Made by a program: the position numbers and the translations under genes
Notes under the pieces: generated by a model
What the model was told of the DNA's origin: nothing
Seen by the model: the letters and a program-made list of their open reading frames with translations, nothing else
Databases searched by the model: none
Assembly: GCF_014633365.1 (NCBI RefSeq)
Contig: NC_068352.1
Span: forward strand, 29,855,310 to 29,919,309
Direction of reading: 5' to 3'
Origin: Diospyros lotus
Lineage: Eukaryota; Streptophyta; Magnoliopsida; Ericales; Ebenaceae
Length of the DNA stretch: 64,000 nt
In this document: positions 20,193 through 31,419 of the stretch, in pieces
Position numbering within the stretch: position 1 is the first letter of the stretch
Layout: each line of letters begins with the position of its first letter

Positions 20193-22952
20193 ATGGTAAC
20201 GACCCTTAAAAACCTATCTCTTATTCACCTCCGCAGGCACTACCCCCTATTGGCTTGTCACAGATTATCCAAGTTTTCTTCCAAACCCCACTTTTCCCAA
20301 CAATTTATATCTGCCCACAATTTGGTCTCCCTCGTCTGCGATTTACTTTCTCAGGCTCAATGGAGAAGAAGCTCCGAGCTCGAGCAATTGAGTCAGTGGG
20401 TCAAACCTCACCACGTCACTGAGATTATCAATACCCACAAGAGCACTCAGGTGGCCTTGGGTTTTTTTTATTGGGTTTCTAAGAGGCCTTTTTACAAACA
20501 TAGCGTGGACTGTTTTATGACGATGTTAAATAGGCTCATCTGTGATCGGCACTTCGCGCCCGCGGATAATGTCAGGATTTTGATGATCAAAGCCTGTAAG
20601 TCTAAGGAAGAGATTGCTCGTATTATTGATTATCTCAATGAAATTGGCAGTAGAGGTTTGGGGTATAGTTTATATAGTTTTAATACGTTGTTGATTCAAT
20701 TAGGCAAGTTTCAGATGGTCGATGCAGCTCAGAATGTTTATAAGCAAATGCTGAGCAGTGGGATCAAACCCAGTTTATTGACTTTCAATACAATGATCAA
20801 TATATTTTGTAAAGAGGGGAAGATTCGGGAGGCTGAGTTGGTTCTAAGTAGAATTTTTCAGTACGATTTTAACCCGGATGTGTTTACATATACATCTTTG
20901 ATTCTTGGGCATTGCAGAAATGATGACCTAGATGCAGCATTTGGGATTTTTGATAGGATGCTGAAGGAAGGTTGTGATCCAAATTCGGTGACATATTCAA
21001 CTCTGATAAACGGGCTTTGCAATGCGGACAGGGTAGATGAGGCACTTGGCATGCTTGATGAAATGATTGAGAGAGGCATTAAACCTACAGTGTATACATA
21101 CACTGTCCCAATTGCTTCGCTATGTGCAAGTGGACGTGTGAAAGAGGCTGTTGACCTTGTGCCCAGCATGAGGAAATGGGGTTGTCCCCCGAATGTGCAT
21201 ACATACACAGCTCTCATTAGCGGGCTGTCTCGATTGGGAAAACTTGAGGTGGCAATGGGATTGTACCACAAGATGTTGAAAGATGGCCTGGTTCCCAATA
21301 CGGTCACATACAATTCATTAATAAATGAGTTGTGTTCAAGAGGAAGATTCAATGCTGCTCTTAAGATTTTCTATTGGATGGAAAGACAGGGTAGCTTGCT
21401 GAACAATGGAACCTGCAATGAAATCATTAAAGGATTTTGCATGGTTCAAAACATTGAGAAAGCGATGGTTCTTTTCAACAAAATGCTCAAACTAGGTCCT
21501 TCTCCTACAATTGTAACATACAATACACTCATTAATGGATACCTCAAAAAGGGGTATCTGGAAAATGCTTTGAGGTTATTGGACTTGATGAAGGAGAATG
21601 GATGTGAACCTGATGAATGGACATATGCAGAGCTTGTTTCAGGATTTTGCAAACGAGGAAAGCTTAATTTGGCTACCAATCTGTTTGATGAAATGGTGGG
21701 GCGAGGTTTGAGTCCAAATGAGTTCAACTATACTGCTCTAATTGATGGGCATTGTAAGGAAGGGAGAGTAGATGATGCCTTGTCATTACTGGAGAGAATG
21801 GAGGAAAGTGGGTGCAATATTGAAGTTGAAACGTACAATGCTGTTTTAAATGGTTTGGCCAAAGAGAATAGGTTTTCTGAAGCGAAAGAACTATGTAACA
21901 AAATGGCTGAAAAGAATGTGCTTCCAAATGTAATTACCTATACCACTTTGATTGATGGGCTTTGTCGAAATGGAGGGGCACATCTTGCATTCAAAATGTT
22001 CCAAGAAATGGATAAAATTGAATGTTTTCCAAATTTATTTACCTACAGTTCACTCATTTATGGGTTATGTCTAGAAGGCAAAGCTGATGATGCAGAAATG
22101 CTACTTGATGAGATGGAGAGGAGGGGATTGGTTCCTGATCATGTGACATTCACCTCACTAATTGATGGGTTTGTAATGCTCGGTAGACTGGACCATGCAT
22201 TTTCACTTCTACGACGCATGAGTGATGTGGGATGTAAGCCAAGCTACCGTACATACATTGTGCTGGTGAAGGGCTTGCAAAAAGAATGCCATTTGCTGGC
22301 AGAAAAGGTTGCAGTCCAACACAACACGGCATATGATTGCAGTTCAGTTGACAAGGATACCAGTTCTGAAATGGTAAATAATCTTCTATTAAGAATGTCA
22401 GAGTATGGCTGTGAACCTACTATTGATACCTACAATGCCCTGATCACTGGCTTGTCCAGGGAAGGTAGAACTTATGAGGCATGCCATTTAGTTAAGTGCA
22501 TGGAAGAGAAGGGCATGGGTCCTAATGAAGAGATCTGTTACTCTCTCTTGTGTGCTCACTGCAAGAGTTTAGAAGTGGACCATGCCCTAGAACTTTTTAA
22601 TTTGGCTGTTGTTAAAGGCTTTGAGCCTAGTTTATCAATTTATAGAGAGCTCATTTGTGCCCTTTGCAAAGCAAGTCGGATTGCAGATGCTCAAGCTTTG
22701 TTTGAAAACATGCTTGAGAGACAATGGAACTCCGATGAGATTGTTTGGACTATTTTGCTCGATGGGTTGCTCAAAGAGAGGCAGTTGGATGTCTGTATGA
22801 AGTTTCTTCATATTATGGAATCAAAGAATTTGAGTCTTAATTTTCAGACATACGTATTGCTGGCTAGAGAACTGTCAAAAGTAGAAACATCTATTGATAC
22901 AAATCAGCTGTCTGATAAATTGAGAGCCACAAAGGTATTTTCATGTAGTTGA
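20193..22952 (+). CDS. P-class pentatricopeptide-repeat protein, 919 aa, probably mitochondrial
   Basis: A single uninterrupted exon encodes 919 residues, as is usual for plant PPR genes. The N-terminus (about 1-50) is rich in R, H, S and L and nearly lacks acidic residues, consistent with a mitochondrial presequence. From residue 160 to about 890 there are about 20 PPR motifs of 35 residues, typified by VTYNTLINGYLKKGYLENAL at 441-460. Fifteen run back to back with an exact 35-residue period (160-684). The sixteenth spacing is 59 residues (685-743), an insertion of 24 residues including KVAVQHNTAYDCSSVDKD. There is no E, E+ or DYW editing tail, so this is a P-class protein expected to bind organellar RNA and affect its processing, stability or translation. 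The architecture resembles Arabidopsis At5g65560 and At3g07290, from memory. Long antisense frames in this interval are shadows of the repeats. The ATG is the first in the long frame. Confidence 0.95.
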   Translation: MVTTLKNLSLIHLRRHYPLLACHRLSKFSSKPHFSQQFISAHNLVSLVCDLLSQAQWRRSSELEQLSQWVKPHHVTEIINTHKSTQVALGFFYWVSKRPFYKHSVDCFMTMLNRLICDRHFAPADNVRILMIKACKSKEEIARIIDYLNEIGSRGLGYSLYSFNTLLIQLGKFQMVDAAQNVYKQMLSSGIKPSLLTFNTMINIFCKEGKIREAELVLSRIFQYDFNPDVFTYTSLILGHCRNDDLDAAFGIFDRMLKEGCDPNSVTYSTLINGLCNADRVDEALGMLDEMIERGIKPTVYTYTVPIASLCASGRVKEAVDLVPSMRKWGCPPNVHTYTALISGLSRLGKLEVAMGLYHKMLKDGLVPNTVTYNSLINELCSRGRFNAALKIFYWMERQGSLLNNGTCNEIIKGFCMVQNIEKAMVLFNKMLKLGPSPTIVTYNTLINGYLKKGYLENALRLLDLMKENGCEPDEWTYAELVSGFCKRGKLNLATNLFDEMVGRGLSPNEFNYTALIDGHCKEGRVDDALSLLERMEESGCNIEVETYNAVLNGLAKENRFSEAKELCNKMAEKNVLPNVITYTTLIDGLCRNGGAHLAFKMFQEMDKIECFPNLFTYSSLIYGLCLEGKADDAEMLLDEMERRGLVPDHVTFTSLIDGFVMLGRLDHAFSLLRRMSDVGCKPSYRTYIVLVKGLQKECHLLAEKVAVQHNTAYDCSSVDKDTSSEMVNNLLLRMSEYGCEPTIDTYNALITGLSREGRTYEACHLVKCMEEKGMGPNEEICYSLLCAHCKSLEVDHALELFNLAVVKGFEPSLSIYRELICALCKASRIADAQALFENMLERQWNSDEIVWTILLDGLLKERQLDVCMKFLHIMESKNLSLNFQTYVLLARELSKVETSIDTNQLSDKLRATKVFSCS

Positions 22953-23167
22953 GGTTGGCCTCTCTGAATCAAGAAGCAAAATGAGGTTTTTCTTCATGAA
23001 CACGGATGAGGTTGACCTTGGTTATCTGACTATGGTGCAATTTTCCAACCTGTACAGCTGTAATTACTTTGCATCTCTATCCTCCAGTGAATGGTGAGGG
23101 CTGATCCTTTTTTTTTTTTTTTTCTTTTCAATTACAATCAGATATTGCCATTGTACCCTTATCTTGT

Positions 23168-23196
23168 GGGGGAAGGGGGAGGGGGTTTGGCTGGGG
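23168..23196 (+). other. G-quadruplex motif in the PPR 3' flank
   Basis: The G tracts G5, G5, G5 and G4 are separated by AA, A and TTTGGCT, on the coding strand 215 bp after the stop codon. It may lie in the 3' untranslated region. Confidence 0.7.
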
Positions 23197-23199
23197 CAT

Positions 23200-24027
23200 G
23201 GGATTGAAGATTAACTATTCTTTTAAGCTCTTGAAAGGCGTAGCTTTCACATTCTGATGGCTAATCTTTGTTACAGAATTCCTGCCAAAATGTCATGCCA
23301 GATTGTTTTAAGTCAAACCTGGAGCATTGTCATGACGACAGCCTACTAGGAGAAGAGGTTGCTTATTTCAGGTAATTTCTAAGTTTTGATGCTTGACTGC
23401 CTTGACAATGGTTCATAATTATTGTGTAAAGTTCCTAATTTTTTTTTTACCCCTTGAGAAGCTCTTACTTCTGGGGGGACCCTTCTCTCTATATATTTGC
23501 TAAATACTTCTCCCTAGTTTTCTATTGAACATTTTTATAGACTTTTATTTTAAGGCTGCATTATTGAAGCAAATTACAGTGAAGTGGATTCCCCATTAAT
23601 TGGACTATCCCCTTCTCAATCGTGAGACATCCTGCAGCTAATTAAATGGAAACTGGGATGCTGACAGGAGGACTTTGAAAAATTTTGAGCATGTGTGGAG
23701 CCATAAGACATTTTATACATCTCTAGATAATGCATATTTTGATATATATTGGCAAGAGTTGGCATTTATGCAAAAGTAATCAAACTATAGCTCTTAATTT
23801 TATGTAAGAATCTGTAGAAGTAAGTTACTTTCAATATTTTTGTAATTGATCTTGGTAAGAAAGTATCCTTGTCTGTACCAGATTCTTTCAATGTGGCAGT
23901 GCATATACTTTGTTATGGAGCAGGAGCTCCAATAGATAGAAATTCGGCAGGCCAAAGTTGTATTCTGCACTCTCTATTGAATTGTCTGAAAAGGCTTGTT
24001 ATGTAACATCAGTTTGAATACCAGATA
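23200..24027. other. 3' flank of the PPR gene
   Basis: AT-rich, with no open frame of note. It may include the end of the PPR transcript. A T-run lies at about 23109-23123, upstream of this interval. Confidence 0.5.
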
Positions 24028-24480
24028 GGGCTCATTTGGTTTGCGGACAAGATATCACGAGATAAGCAATCAAGGGCTGATTGCTTATCCTTGGGATTTT
24101 TAGTCTTGGACTTCAAGTATTTGGTTAGTAGGACTACACTATAGGATATCCTATATTTAATCCTATCTTCTATTTGGTTCATGCAAGGATAGACACAGGA
24201 TAATGTAAAACTGACCAAAATACCCCTGTTACAATGCCCTAGTTCACGCGTTAATCAGCTTTTATACTTGGGGGGAAAGACAGTCATTTTTCCCATCTAT
24301 CCTACCTGCTGGACAATGAATCCCAACCTCCCCCTCCCGTGGGGGGATTAAGTTATCCCCCGTCCGTGGAATTTGAACTCCCATCCAATTTATTATCCCA
24401 CGTGCATACAAACAAACCAAACACGGGAAAATTTTTATTTGCCAATTTATCCTATCCTATCCCGCAAACCAAATGAACCC
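24028..24480. mobile_element. MITE of 453 bp with conserved terminal inverted repeats
   Basis: The left end GGGCTCATTTGGTTTGCGG pairs with the right end CCGCAAACCAAATGAACCC, 18 of 19 bases matching as an inverted repeat. The interior has a palindromic-looking 'TATCCTA' pattern near both ends and no coding capacity. The 'CATTTGGTTTGCGG' end is typical of plant DNA-transposon MITEs. No target-site duplication was identified. Confidence 0.8.
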
Positions 24481-24585
24481 AGTGGTTTATGGGTATGTCT
24501 TAGTAGTTTAACTCTTCAACTCTCGATCTTAAGACTTGTTAACTCAGTGAAGCTGGCCATGATCACACAAGAACTCACATGAATG

Positions 24586-24690
24586 CTGAGAATGAATCTT
24601 GAAGCCCTAAACATTGAGAATGAGTCTCAAAACCTTAAACACTGAGAACAAACCTCAAAATTCTAAACACTGAGAATGAATCTCAAATTG
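24586..24690. repeat. 28-bp tandem repeat, nearly four copies
   Basis: Units begin at 24586, 24614, 24642 and 24670. The pattern is CTGAGAATGAATCTCAAAA followed by a variable CCTAAACA-like end. The last unit is partial. Confidence 0.8.
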
Positions 24691-25001
24691 ACAACAACTC
24701 TCAGATCCTTATATCAATCAACTCAATAATCAGTCCAAGGTTGCCTTCTAAATGCAATAAGAGATGTATATATGGTGCACCAACAAACCTTTCTTGGAAG
24801 AAGGAAATAATTAAAATTAAGAAAATGAGAGACTAATTAGAAAATCAAATAAAATTATCAATCTACCATCTCTTATTTTATGCCCAGATTTTTCTAAAAT
24901 TAAGAGTAGACTCCCCTAAAAATCCCAAATTCCTGGATTAGGTCCTCCATCAATTCGCCATTTAAAAATTCTGGATGTAAGATTTCAAAATCAGAAAAGC
25001 C

Positions 25002-25402
25002 TGTCATGTACCAGCTATGCAGGGAGGTACCTTAATTAGAGAAGCTATAGAGAATGGGTAATTTTACTAAGGAAGTTACAGCATTGGGAGGTTGTACCCT
25101 GTTAGTTACAGCTGTAAGGACTTGTACTTAGTTAAATAGCCTAATTGCTTGTAATTCCCAGAACTTGCAGGCCGTTAGCCGCACATGGGTGGTTGGATCA
25201 GCAGATATATAAGCTGTCCGCACCTGGAAGAATGTATGAAATACCAGAATTCTGATATTTTCTAAATCTCTCTCCCTTCTCTCTTACCCCTCCCTTCTCT
25301 GTTCTTCTAATTCTCCCTAAAGTTCTCTAATTCTCCCTCTTTCTTCTAACAATCTCACCGGATTCTGGTGAGAGAACTGGTCAGATCCTCTGGGAGGTGA
25401 CA
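25002..25402 (+). mobile_element. Solo LTR (401 bp) with target-site duplication AAGCC
   Basis: It starts TGTCATGTACC and ends GGGAGGTGACA. A perfect 5-bp duplication AAGCC lies at 24997-25001 and 25403-25407. A TATA-like 'agatatataagc' near 25201-25212 precedes a CT-rich half. It is inserted in decayed gypsy-like sequence. Confidence 0.88.
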
Positions 25403-25407
25403 AAGCC

Positions 25408-26620
25408 ACAAAAAAAAAAAAAGATTTAAAATCAACTGTAATAAACCAAGTTGCATCAATTGGGATGACTTTTCCATCTGACTACAAACCTTGGAAGCTT
25501 ATGTGAGATGAACCGGTAATTTCATAATTGAGCATAACTTTAATGATATCATGGTGCTAGAAAGAGGCAAAAATCTAGGACCTTGTTGACTTGCAAGAAC
25601 GCTAATAGGCAAGAAAGGAAGCTCTAATTTACCTCTGTAAGGTGAGAAATCCTTCACATGGAAAACATGACTACTATTCTTGTCTTAAGGTAACTGAAGC
25701 AAATATGCATTATGTCCAGTGTTCTTAGGATGGAGAATGATCCACTAGCTCAAGCATGTAGTGTTTTAAAGGAATGTTTATGGTCTTGTTTAGCAGATGT
25801 TTAGGGCTCCATGTGACCCTTTTTTGTGACGATGATAATTGACAACAAAGGACAGAAGGGCAATTGGTAGAAAAGTCTTTATGTTCCTAAGAGTGTGTTT
25901 CCTAGAGGCCGAGTGTTATTGACACTGGTATTTGTTGGGGCTGACTCAAAGGACCTAGATTGAAGAGAATGAGGACTCTGAGATGATACTCTTCGAGCAC
26001 ATGACATCCTAGCATTTTCTCCATCTCTAAGTCTAATGCCTTATTAGGTGCTCTCTAAGTTCTCAAGGGAATGCAACAAAATACCTCTTAATATTTAACC
26101 TCAGTAATGAGCCTATTGATTAGAAGGCAAGGATCTTCATCATGATCACACCTAAGAATAAGCTCCTCAAATCAGGCTAGGCAGTCTGCCACATTAGAAC
26201 TCAATTGTGTTAGTTTACAGTTGGTTAACTGACTCTCGTGAAAAGCAGGTTGGTGCTTCTCCTTAAGCCTTTGCTTCATGATTCCTAATTGGATGATGGT
26301 AGGTTCTCATATGCACTTGAGGTTGTGTTGAACAATTTATGATATTTGTTTGGGGCTCCAATTAAATTCATTTTAGGGAAAATGAACTTGCTCGCTATCA
26401 GCCATGCCTTACCAATCAAGGTCATTATGAGTAGCATCTAACTAGTCTTAAAAAACATTATGTTCTGACTTTCCATCCTACTTTGGGACATCAACCTTAA
26501 TACTCCTAGTAATTTCTATGTTGCCCCATTGTTGTTGTACCCATATTTATGTGGTTTGTGGAATGCAGTAAGGGGGGCTTGGCACACCACTTTGCCAGCA
26601 TGTGTTACTATAACATTTCA
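25408..26620 (-). pseudogene. Decayed Ty3/gypsy-like sequence with a gag remnant
   Basis: On the minus strand at about 26074-26215 the reading includes SNVADCLA, a stop, then FEELILRCDHDEDPCLLINR and LITEVKY. This matches the pattern of the retrotransposon gag domain (an FEEL...RCD...ED...NR core). Stops and frameshifts follow downstream. LTRs of this element were not identified, and the boundaries given are approximate. Confidence 0.4.
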
Positions 26621-27658
26621 TACAAAAGTTACCAAATTTAAAAATGATTATTAACTTTATATTTGAAATTTAAATTGTACTGGATTTATATTTTTTAAAT
26701 TACAAAAGTTATATATATTATGATCTAAATCATAGATCAGAATACATATTGTATTGGATATGTATTTTTTTAAATTACAAAAGTTATATATGTGATGGCC
26801 CGCCTCCCGGAGCCCCCGCTAGCATAGAGAATTTGTGAGAAAGTCATCACAAATAATGGTGTAGAAGCAGCCTGAACAAGAACACCCAACCTCGAATTAC
26901 AAGTTCACATATGGGTACAAGATAACTCAACAAAACACATAATTCTTCGTTCCCGTTGCCAACATATGCAACCATTCAAGATAAAAGATACACAAGAGTT
27001 AGGCTTCCACTTATTACAACATATCAGGACATGATCACAAAATATATACAAGTCTCCAAAATACAAGAGTCCAACCAGAACTAGACACAGAAACAAAAGA
27101 CTCCCAAGACTTGGTATTTAGGCGAGCTCTGTATACATCTATCCCACGAACCTAGCCTCGCTGGACTCACCTTCAGCTTTAGTTTTGCCTTTTCCTGGAA
27201 TGATGCAAAGTAAGAGAATGAACCACAAGGCCCAACAAGTATAACAACGAAGAAAAAAATGGAGGACATGATACAACAATGAATAAATTACCACAAATCT
27301 ATCAAGGGTAAACCCACGGAGAATAGGAGAATCGAGCCTAACGAATCATGTCCATGGCATGCACTTAGGACCCAAAGGAAAAGAATATGCATGCATACAT
27401 TCCAATCTCATTAAACTTTCACAAATAATAATAACGGACACTTGAGGCCAGACAACTCAACTCCCAATGTTATACACATGAATACATACAACTCTCGAGG
27501 CTAGTCAGCTCCACCCAAGGTCATAACCATATCATATGTGACGAGGTCATTGGGGCCTTGATGGCTCCACTCTAAGGGCTAGGTTCGTGAATACATACTA
27601 CCCTTGAGGCCAATCAGCTCCACCCAATACCATGTCTCACATACATATAATACATAAT

Positions 27659-27998
27659 TGTCATGACCCTAGGATTTAGCTAGGGTTTTAGAAGGAATTG
27701 GAAGGAATTTGGGGAAGAAATGAAGGGGGAGATTGAACAGAATTGGGGAGAAAGTTAAGAGAAATGAGAGGGAGAATGGAGAGAAATTTAGAGAGGAAAA
27801 TGAGAGTTTCATTAATCAATTCAAACATATCCCTCTCCTCTTACAATTGGCCTTTTTATAGGCATAGCTAGATGTTTAACTAATTTCTAACAATATCCTA
27901 ACAGCACCCATGTGCTTCTAACAATATGTAAAATATCCCTAACTAATTATTATACCCTATTACAATAATGCCCCTTTATTACTCCTAAGGTCATGACA
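27659..27998 (-). mobile_element. Solo LTR (340 bp), target-site duplication ATAAT
   Basis: Its termini TGTCATGACC...GGTCATGACA are a perfect 10-bp inverted pair. The 5-bp duplication ATAAT lies at 27654-27658 and 27999-28003. The orientation is inferred as minus from the CT-rich half (GA-rich on the + strand) being at the left. It is inserted within the larger solo LTR. Confidence 0.9.
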
Positions 27999-28769
27999 AT
28001 AATGTATGAAAACATGCACAATTATTCTCCAAGAACATTTTACCAAGAGGTGGCATATACAATACCCAAAAAGATTAATTGAGCAACACTTCAGAAAATT
28101 CCAGATTCTAGACCGATATTAAGGAGACTGTTTTGGGCTCAATTCACAACCAAAAATTTCAATTCTTATACCGAAATGAAGCCTATGATGTCTAATTTAC
28201 AGAGCAACAAATGGTTTACAATTTGGATATAACCACAGAGAGTTATACCTCAAAAATCGGAACAAGGCAGACTGCGTGCTACAGTAAATTCCAGAATTCC
28301 TGGCAGAGTTTAATAAGGTTGCTACGGTTTCAAATCTAAGCCAAATAAATTGAACCATATATCAAAATGAAGCCCATGAAGTCTAGTTTCAGATACAAAA
28401 AATGGATCGCAGTTTGGATATATGTACAGAAAGTTATACACAAAAGAATACAACGACGTCAAATCTGGAAAACAGAGTTCCAGCAGCAACAATACCGAAA
28501 TTGAGAGAACAACTTTCTGAAATTGCAGAAAAATTAAGGATCTTGCCACCAAACAGCAAGAAAGAGATAAGAATTTTCATTTGAAAGGAGAAGAGGAAAC
28601 AAATCTCACGAGAATGCAAAAACTTGCCAAGGGAAGAGATCTTATAACAACTTGTATCATATGAGATATAGAATGAGAGGAACTTGCCTTAAGCCGATTT
28701 TAGACAGTTAATCCCAACGAGCTAGCTTCTAGGACCACAACTCCAGCTTTCTTTAGCGCCAAATTCAAG

Positions 28770-28817
28770 GAGAAGAAGAAGAAGAAGAAGAAGAAGAAGA
28801 AGAAGAAGAAGAAGAAA
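28770..28817. repeat. (AAG)n microsatellite
   Basis: About 16 GAA/AAG units lie within the large solo LTR. Confidence 0.9.
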
Positions 28818-29976
28818 CAAGAAACAATAAGTCAAGGGAAGAATGGGAGAAGAGAAAGAAGAAATGGTAACCTATTCTCTAAGGTTATATATATATACCC
28901 TCCATCTTTCCCACTTTGCCCATATACAAGTGAAGAAATGCCACACACATCCCCTTTTTAATTCATTTAAATAAATATAAATCTTATATATAATCTCACA
29001 TAAAATCATACTTTGACTCTTCCACAATTCTCCTTCATATCAAAATTTTCACAACACATTAAATGGCTCAAACTTCTAAATCATATAGTATCGAAAAATA
29101 ATGCACATAAAAACAATACCAAAATAATCTAGATCCATTAACGGGTCGTTACAATATATATATATATATATATTGTTGGGCCTACCTGCCTTTGGAAGCC
29201 CAGTTGAAACCCCACTCTCAACAAAAAAGAAACCCATCCCATGTTCTCAGCAAAAAAAAGAAAGCCAGCCCACTCTCTCACTTATTTCTCTTTGTGCCGC
29301 AACATTAAACATTTAGCTGGTGTTCTCCTCGTATTTCAGTTCTCAATTTTGAGTTTTGAATTCATTTTCAATTTTGTATTTTAAGTGTTTGTTTTGAGAT
29401 TACTAAAAATGTGCTCCTTTTGTCATTCTGAAAAACTGTTTCTCAAAATAAAAAATTAGAAAATGCGTTTAATTTGGAATTTTGAAAAAAAAATATTTAT
29501 AATATTTTATTCAATGAATTTGATTATTCAGTAAATTAGAATAGTTTAATGCTAGTATATTATGAAATAATATATATATATATTGAAGTTGGTGAATCTT
29601 GCAATATTTTTTTTCTCGTTACAAAAATAAAATACAAACAAAAAATAAACTAACTTTGGTAAAAAATAAAAAATATAGAAATAAAAATTAAAGATAAGTT
29701 CAATGAGAATGAGAAAATGTGATTGTTCATAATAAATAAAATTACATCAAACAATTTAATAGTAAGTGGACTACGATTACAAGTTTAAATAGTCATGACA
29801 TAAATAAATATAGTTTGGACACTAAACAATAAAATAAATCCACGTAATCATGTACGACTCATTGAGTAGTCATTCCACATTTGTGTAGCAATTTGATCCC
29901 CGACTTGTCCCATTTGAGCTGTTTGACTAGCATCAAGATATATGACTTCTTGATTTTGACTCGACTTCAGCATATC

Positions 29977-31190
29977 TTAAAATACCATATTCTTTGATGA
30001 ATACTCAACAAACAACTTATCCAAAGTGTGCTCATGGTGAATAAAGTTATGTATTGCGTAACATGCAAGAGGGATTTGTCTTTGCCTACTAAGTGGATAA
30101 TTGGTAATTAATTTCAAAATAGGAAATCTTGCCTTTAAAACTCCAATACAACGTTCAATAATGTTACGGCATGAGGAGTGTCTATAGTTGAATAGTTCTT
30201 CATTTCCATGTGGTTTTTCTCGTCCAACATAATCACGTAGATGATATCTTTGACCTCGATAAGGGGCAAGAAAACCAAGCATGTTTGGATAGCCAGAACC
30301 AACAAGGTAAAATTGATCTGCAAAAAAACTATGACTTAAAGACTGTAATACTATAAAATTATTTGACAAATCATTTGAAGTATTAGAATATACCTCCACG
30401 TGGCATTGGAAAGTTGTTTGAGGTTCTTGTGATTGCGTCAATGAATACTCGTGAATCATTAGTAGTACCTTCCCATCCAAAATACACAAATGTGAACTTC
30501 ATATCAAAATTACACATCAACATCACATTTTGTGTTATATTAGTTTTCCTTCCATGAAAAGATGTTTGTCTCGATGAAGGGGCTCAAGTTGCAACATGTG
30601 TTCCATCTATTGCTCCTATACAATCCTTAAAGTAAGAATATTTGTGCAAAATCTACTCATGTACAACATTTTGATGTGTTGGATAGATTATCTCTATGCC
30701 AAATGAGCAAACAGGCCGTAAAACTTGTTTAAACCATTTGTGTATCGTGTTCTTGGAATGCTGAAACCTATCACCAATAATACTGTATCGTGTAGTGTGC
30801 CCTACAATCATAAAAACATAGCAACACCCTCCTCAACACACATTTATGTTTCAAAGTATCACAAAAATTCATGAACACATGTTTTTGCATACGAAAATTA
30901 CGATAGCACACGTCTGGATGTCCATTCAAAATTTCTAGCATGTACATTTTCCCGGTAAGCAATGATGTTCTACAAGGTATCCTGTCGATGACACTTCTTT
31001 TGTTGGCAACAAAACAATTATGCATCATTAAATCCCCAAAATTCGCATCAAAATCATTCATAAATAAAAACTCATCATCACTGGAATCTTTGTCAGTTGA
31101 ATCATCGGTACTCACATTACCAACCACATTTGATTCAGTAGACATCCTGTGCACAAATATATTCATAATCATCATCAGAAGCCATATCAA
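29977..31190 (-). pseudogene. Harbinger DDE transposase (nuclease) pseudogene
   Basis: On the minus strand the domain order is an N-terminal part (RIPCRTSLLTGKMYMLEIL, helix-turn-helix-like region), IVGH and GDRFQHS, DCIGAIDGTHV (first catalytic Asp), TSFHGRKTNITQNVM, FGWEGTTNDSRVF (second Asp) and, after an intron, GSGYPNMLGFLAPYRGQRYH and SSCRNIIERCIGVLKARFP (catalytic Glu). A canonical GT-AG intron separates the 'MPRGG' and 'DQFYLVGSGYPN' segments (about 30324-30394). The order and motifs are those of plant DDE_Tnp_4/HARBI1-like transposases. Defects seen are a frameshift after 'EEGVAMFL', an in-frame TAG in the segment before DCIGAIDG, and an in-frame TGA just after THVAT. The DDE residues are intact but the gene is not functional. 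Confidence 0.85.
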
Positions 31191-31419
31191 TCATCATTTA
31201 TTATAATCAACGTAAAGAAATAAATAGTAAACTCCAACCCATTGATTAAAATAAAACAAGCATTCAATTCTAGAGAAATTTAACATCAAACTATGAAATT
31301 AAAACAATACTTCAAGCTAATGTAAGAAAACACAGTATTTCGAGCTACGACATCACAAATGAAACGAACACGTTACAAGAAAATATGCAATCCAACCAAC
31401 CAAATCAAAGAAGTTCCAA

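Larger units (their letters stand above)
26791..29153. mobile_element. Large solo LTR (2,363 bp) containing a nested solo LTR
   Basis: The left end TGTGATGGCCCG and right end CGGGTCGTTACA are near-inverted complements (TGTAACGACCCG on the minus strand). ATATA flanks both sides, at 26786-26790 and 29154-29158, although in AT-rich context. Internally, a segment around 28160-28260 is repeated at about 28355-28445 ('gaagcc.atga.gtctagttt...ttatac'). Length and termini recall Tekay/Del-type gypsy LTRs, but this is from general memory. Removing the nested insertion leaves about 2.0 kb. No retroelement genes are present. Confidence 0.6.

Noticed and set aside
20858..22332. Several minus-strand frames of 60-164 codons
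   Set aside because: They are antisense shadows of the PPR repeats.
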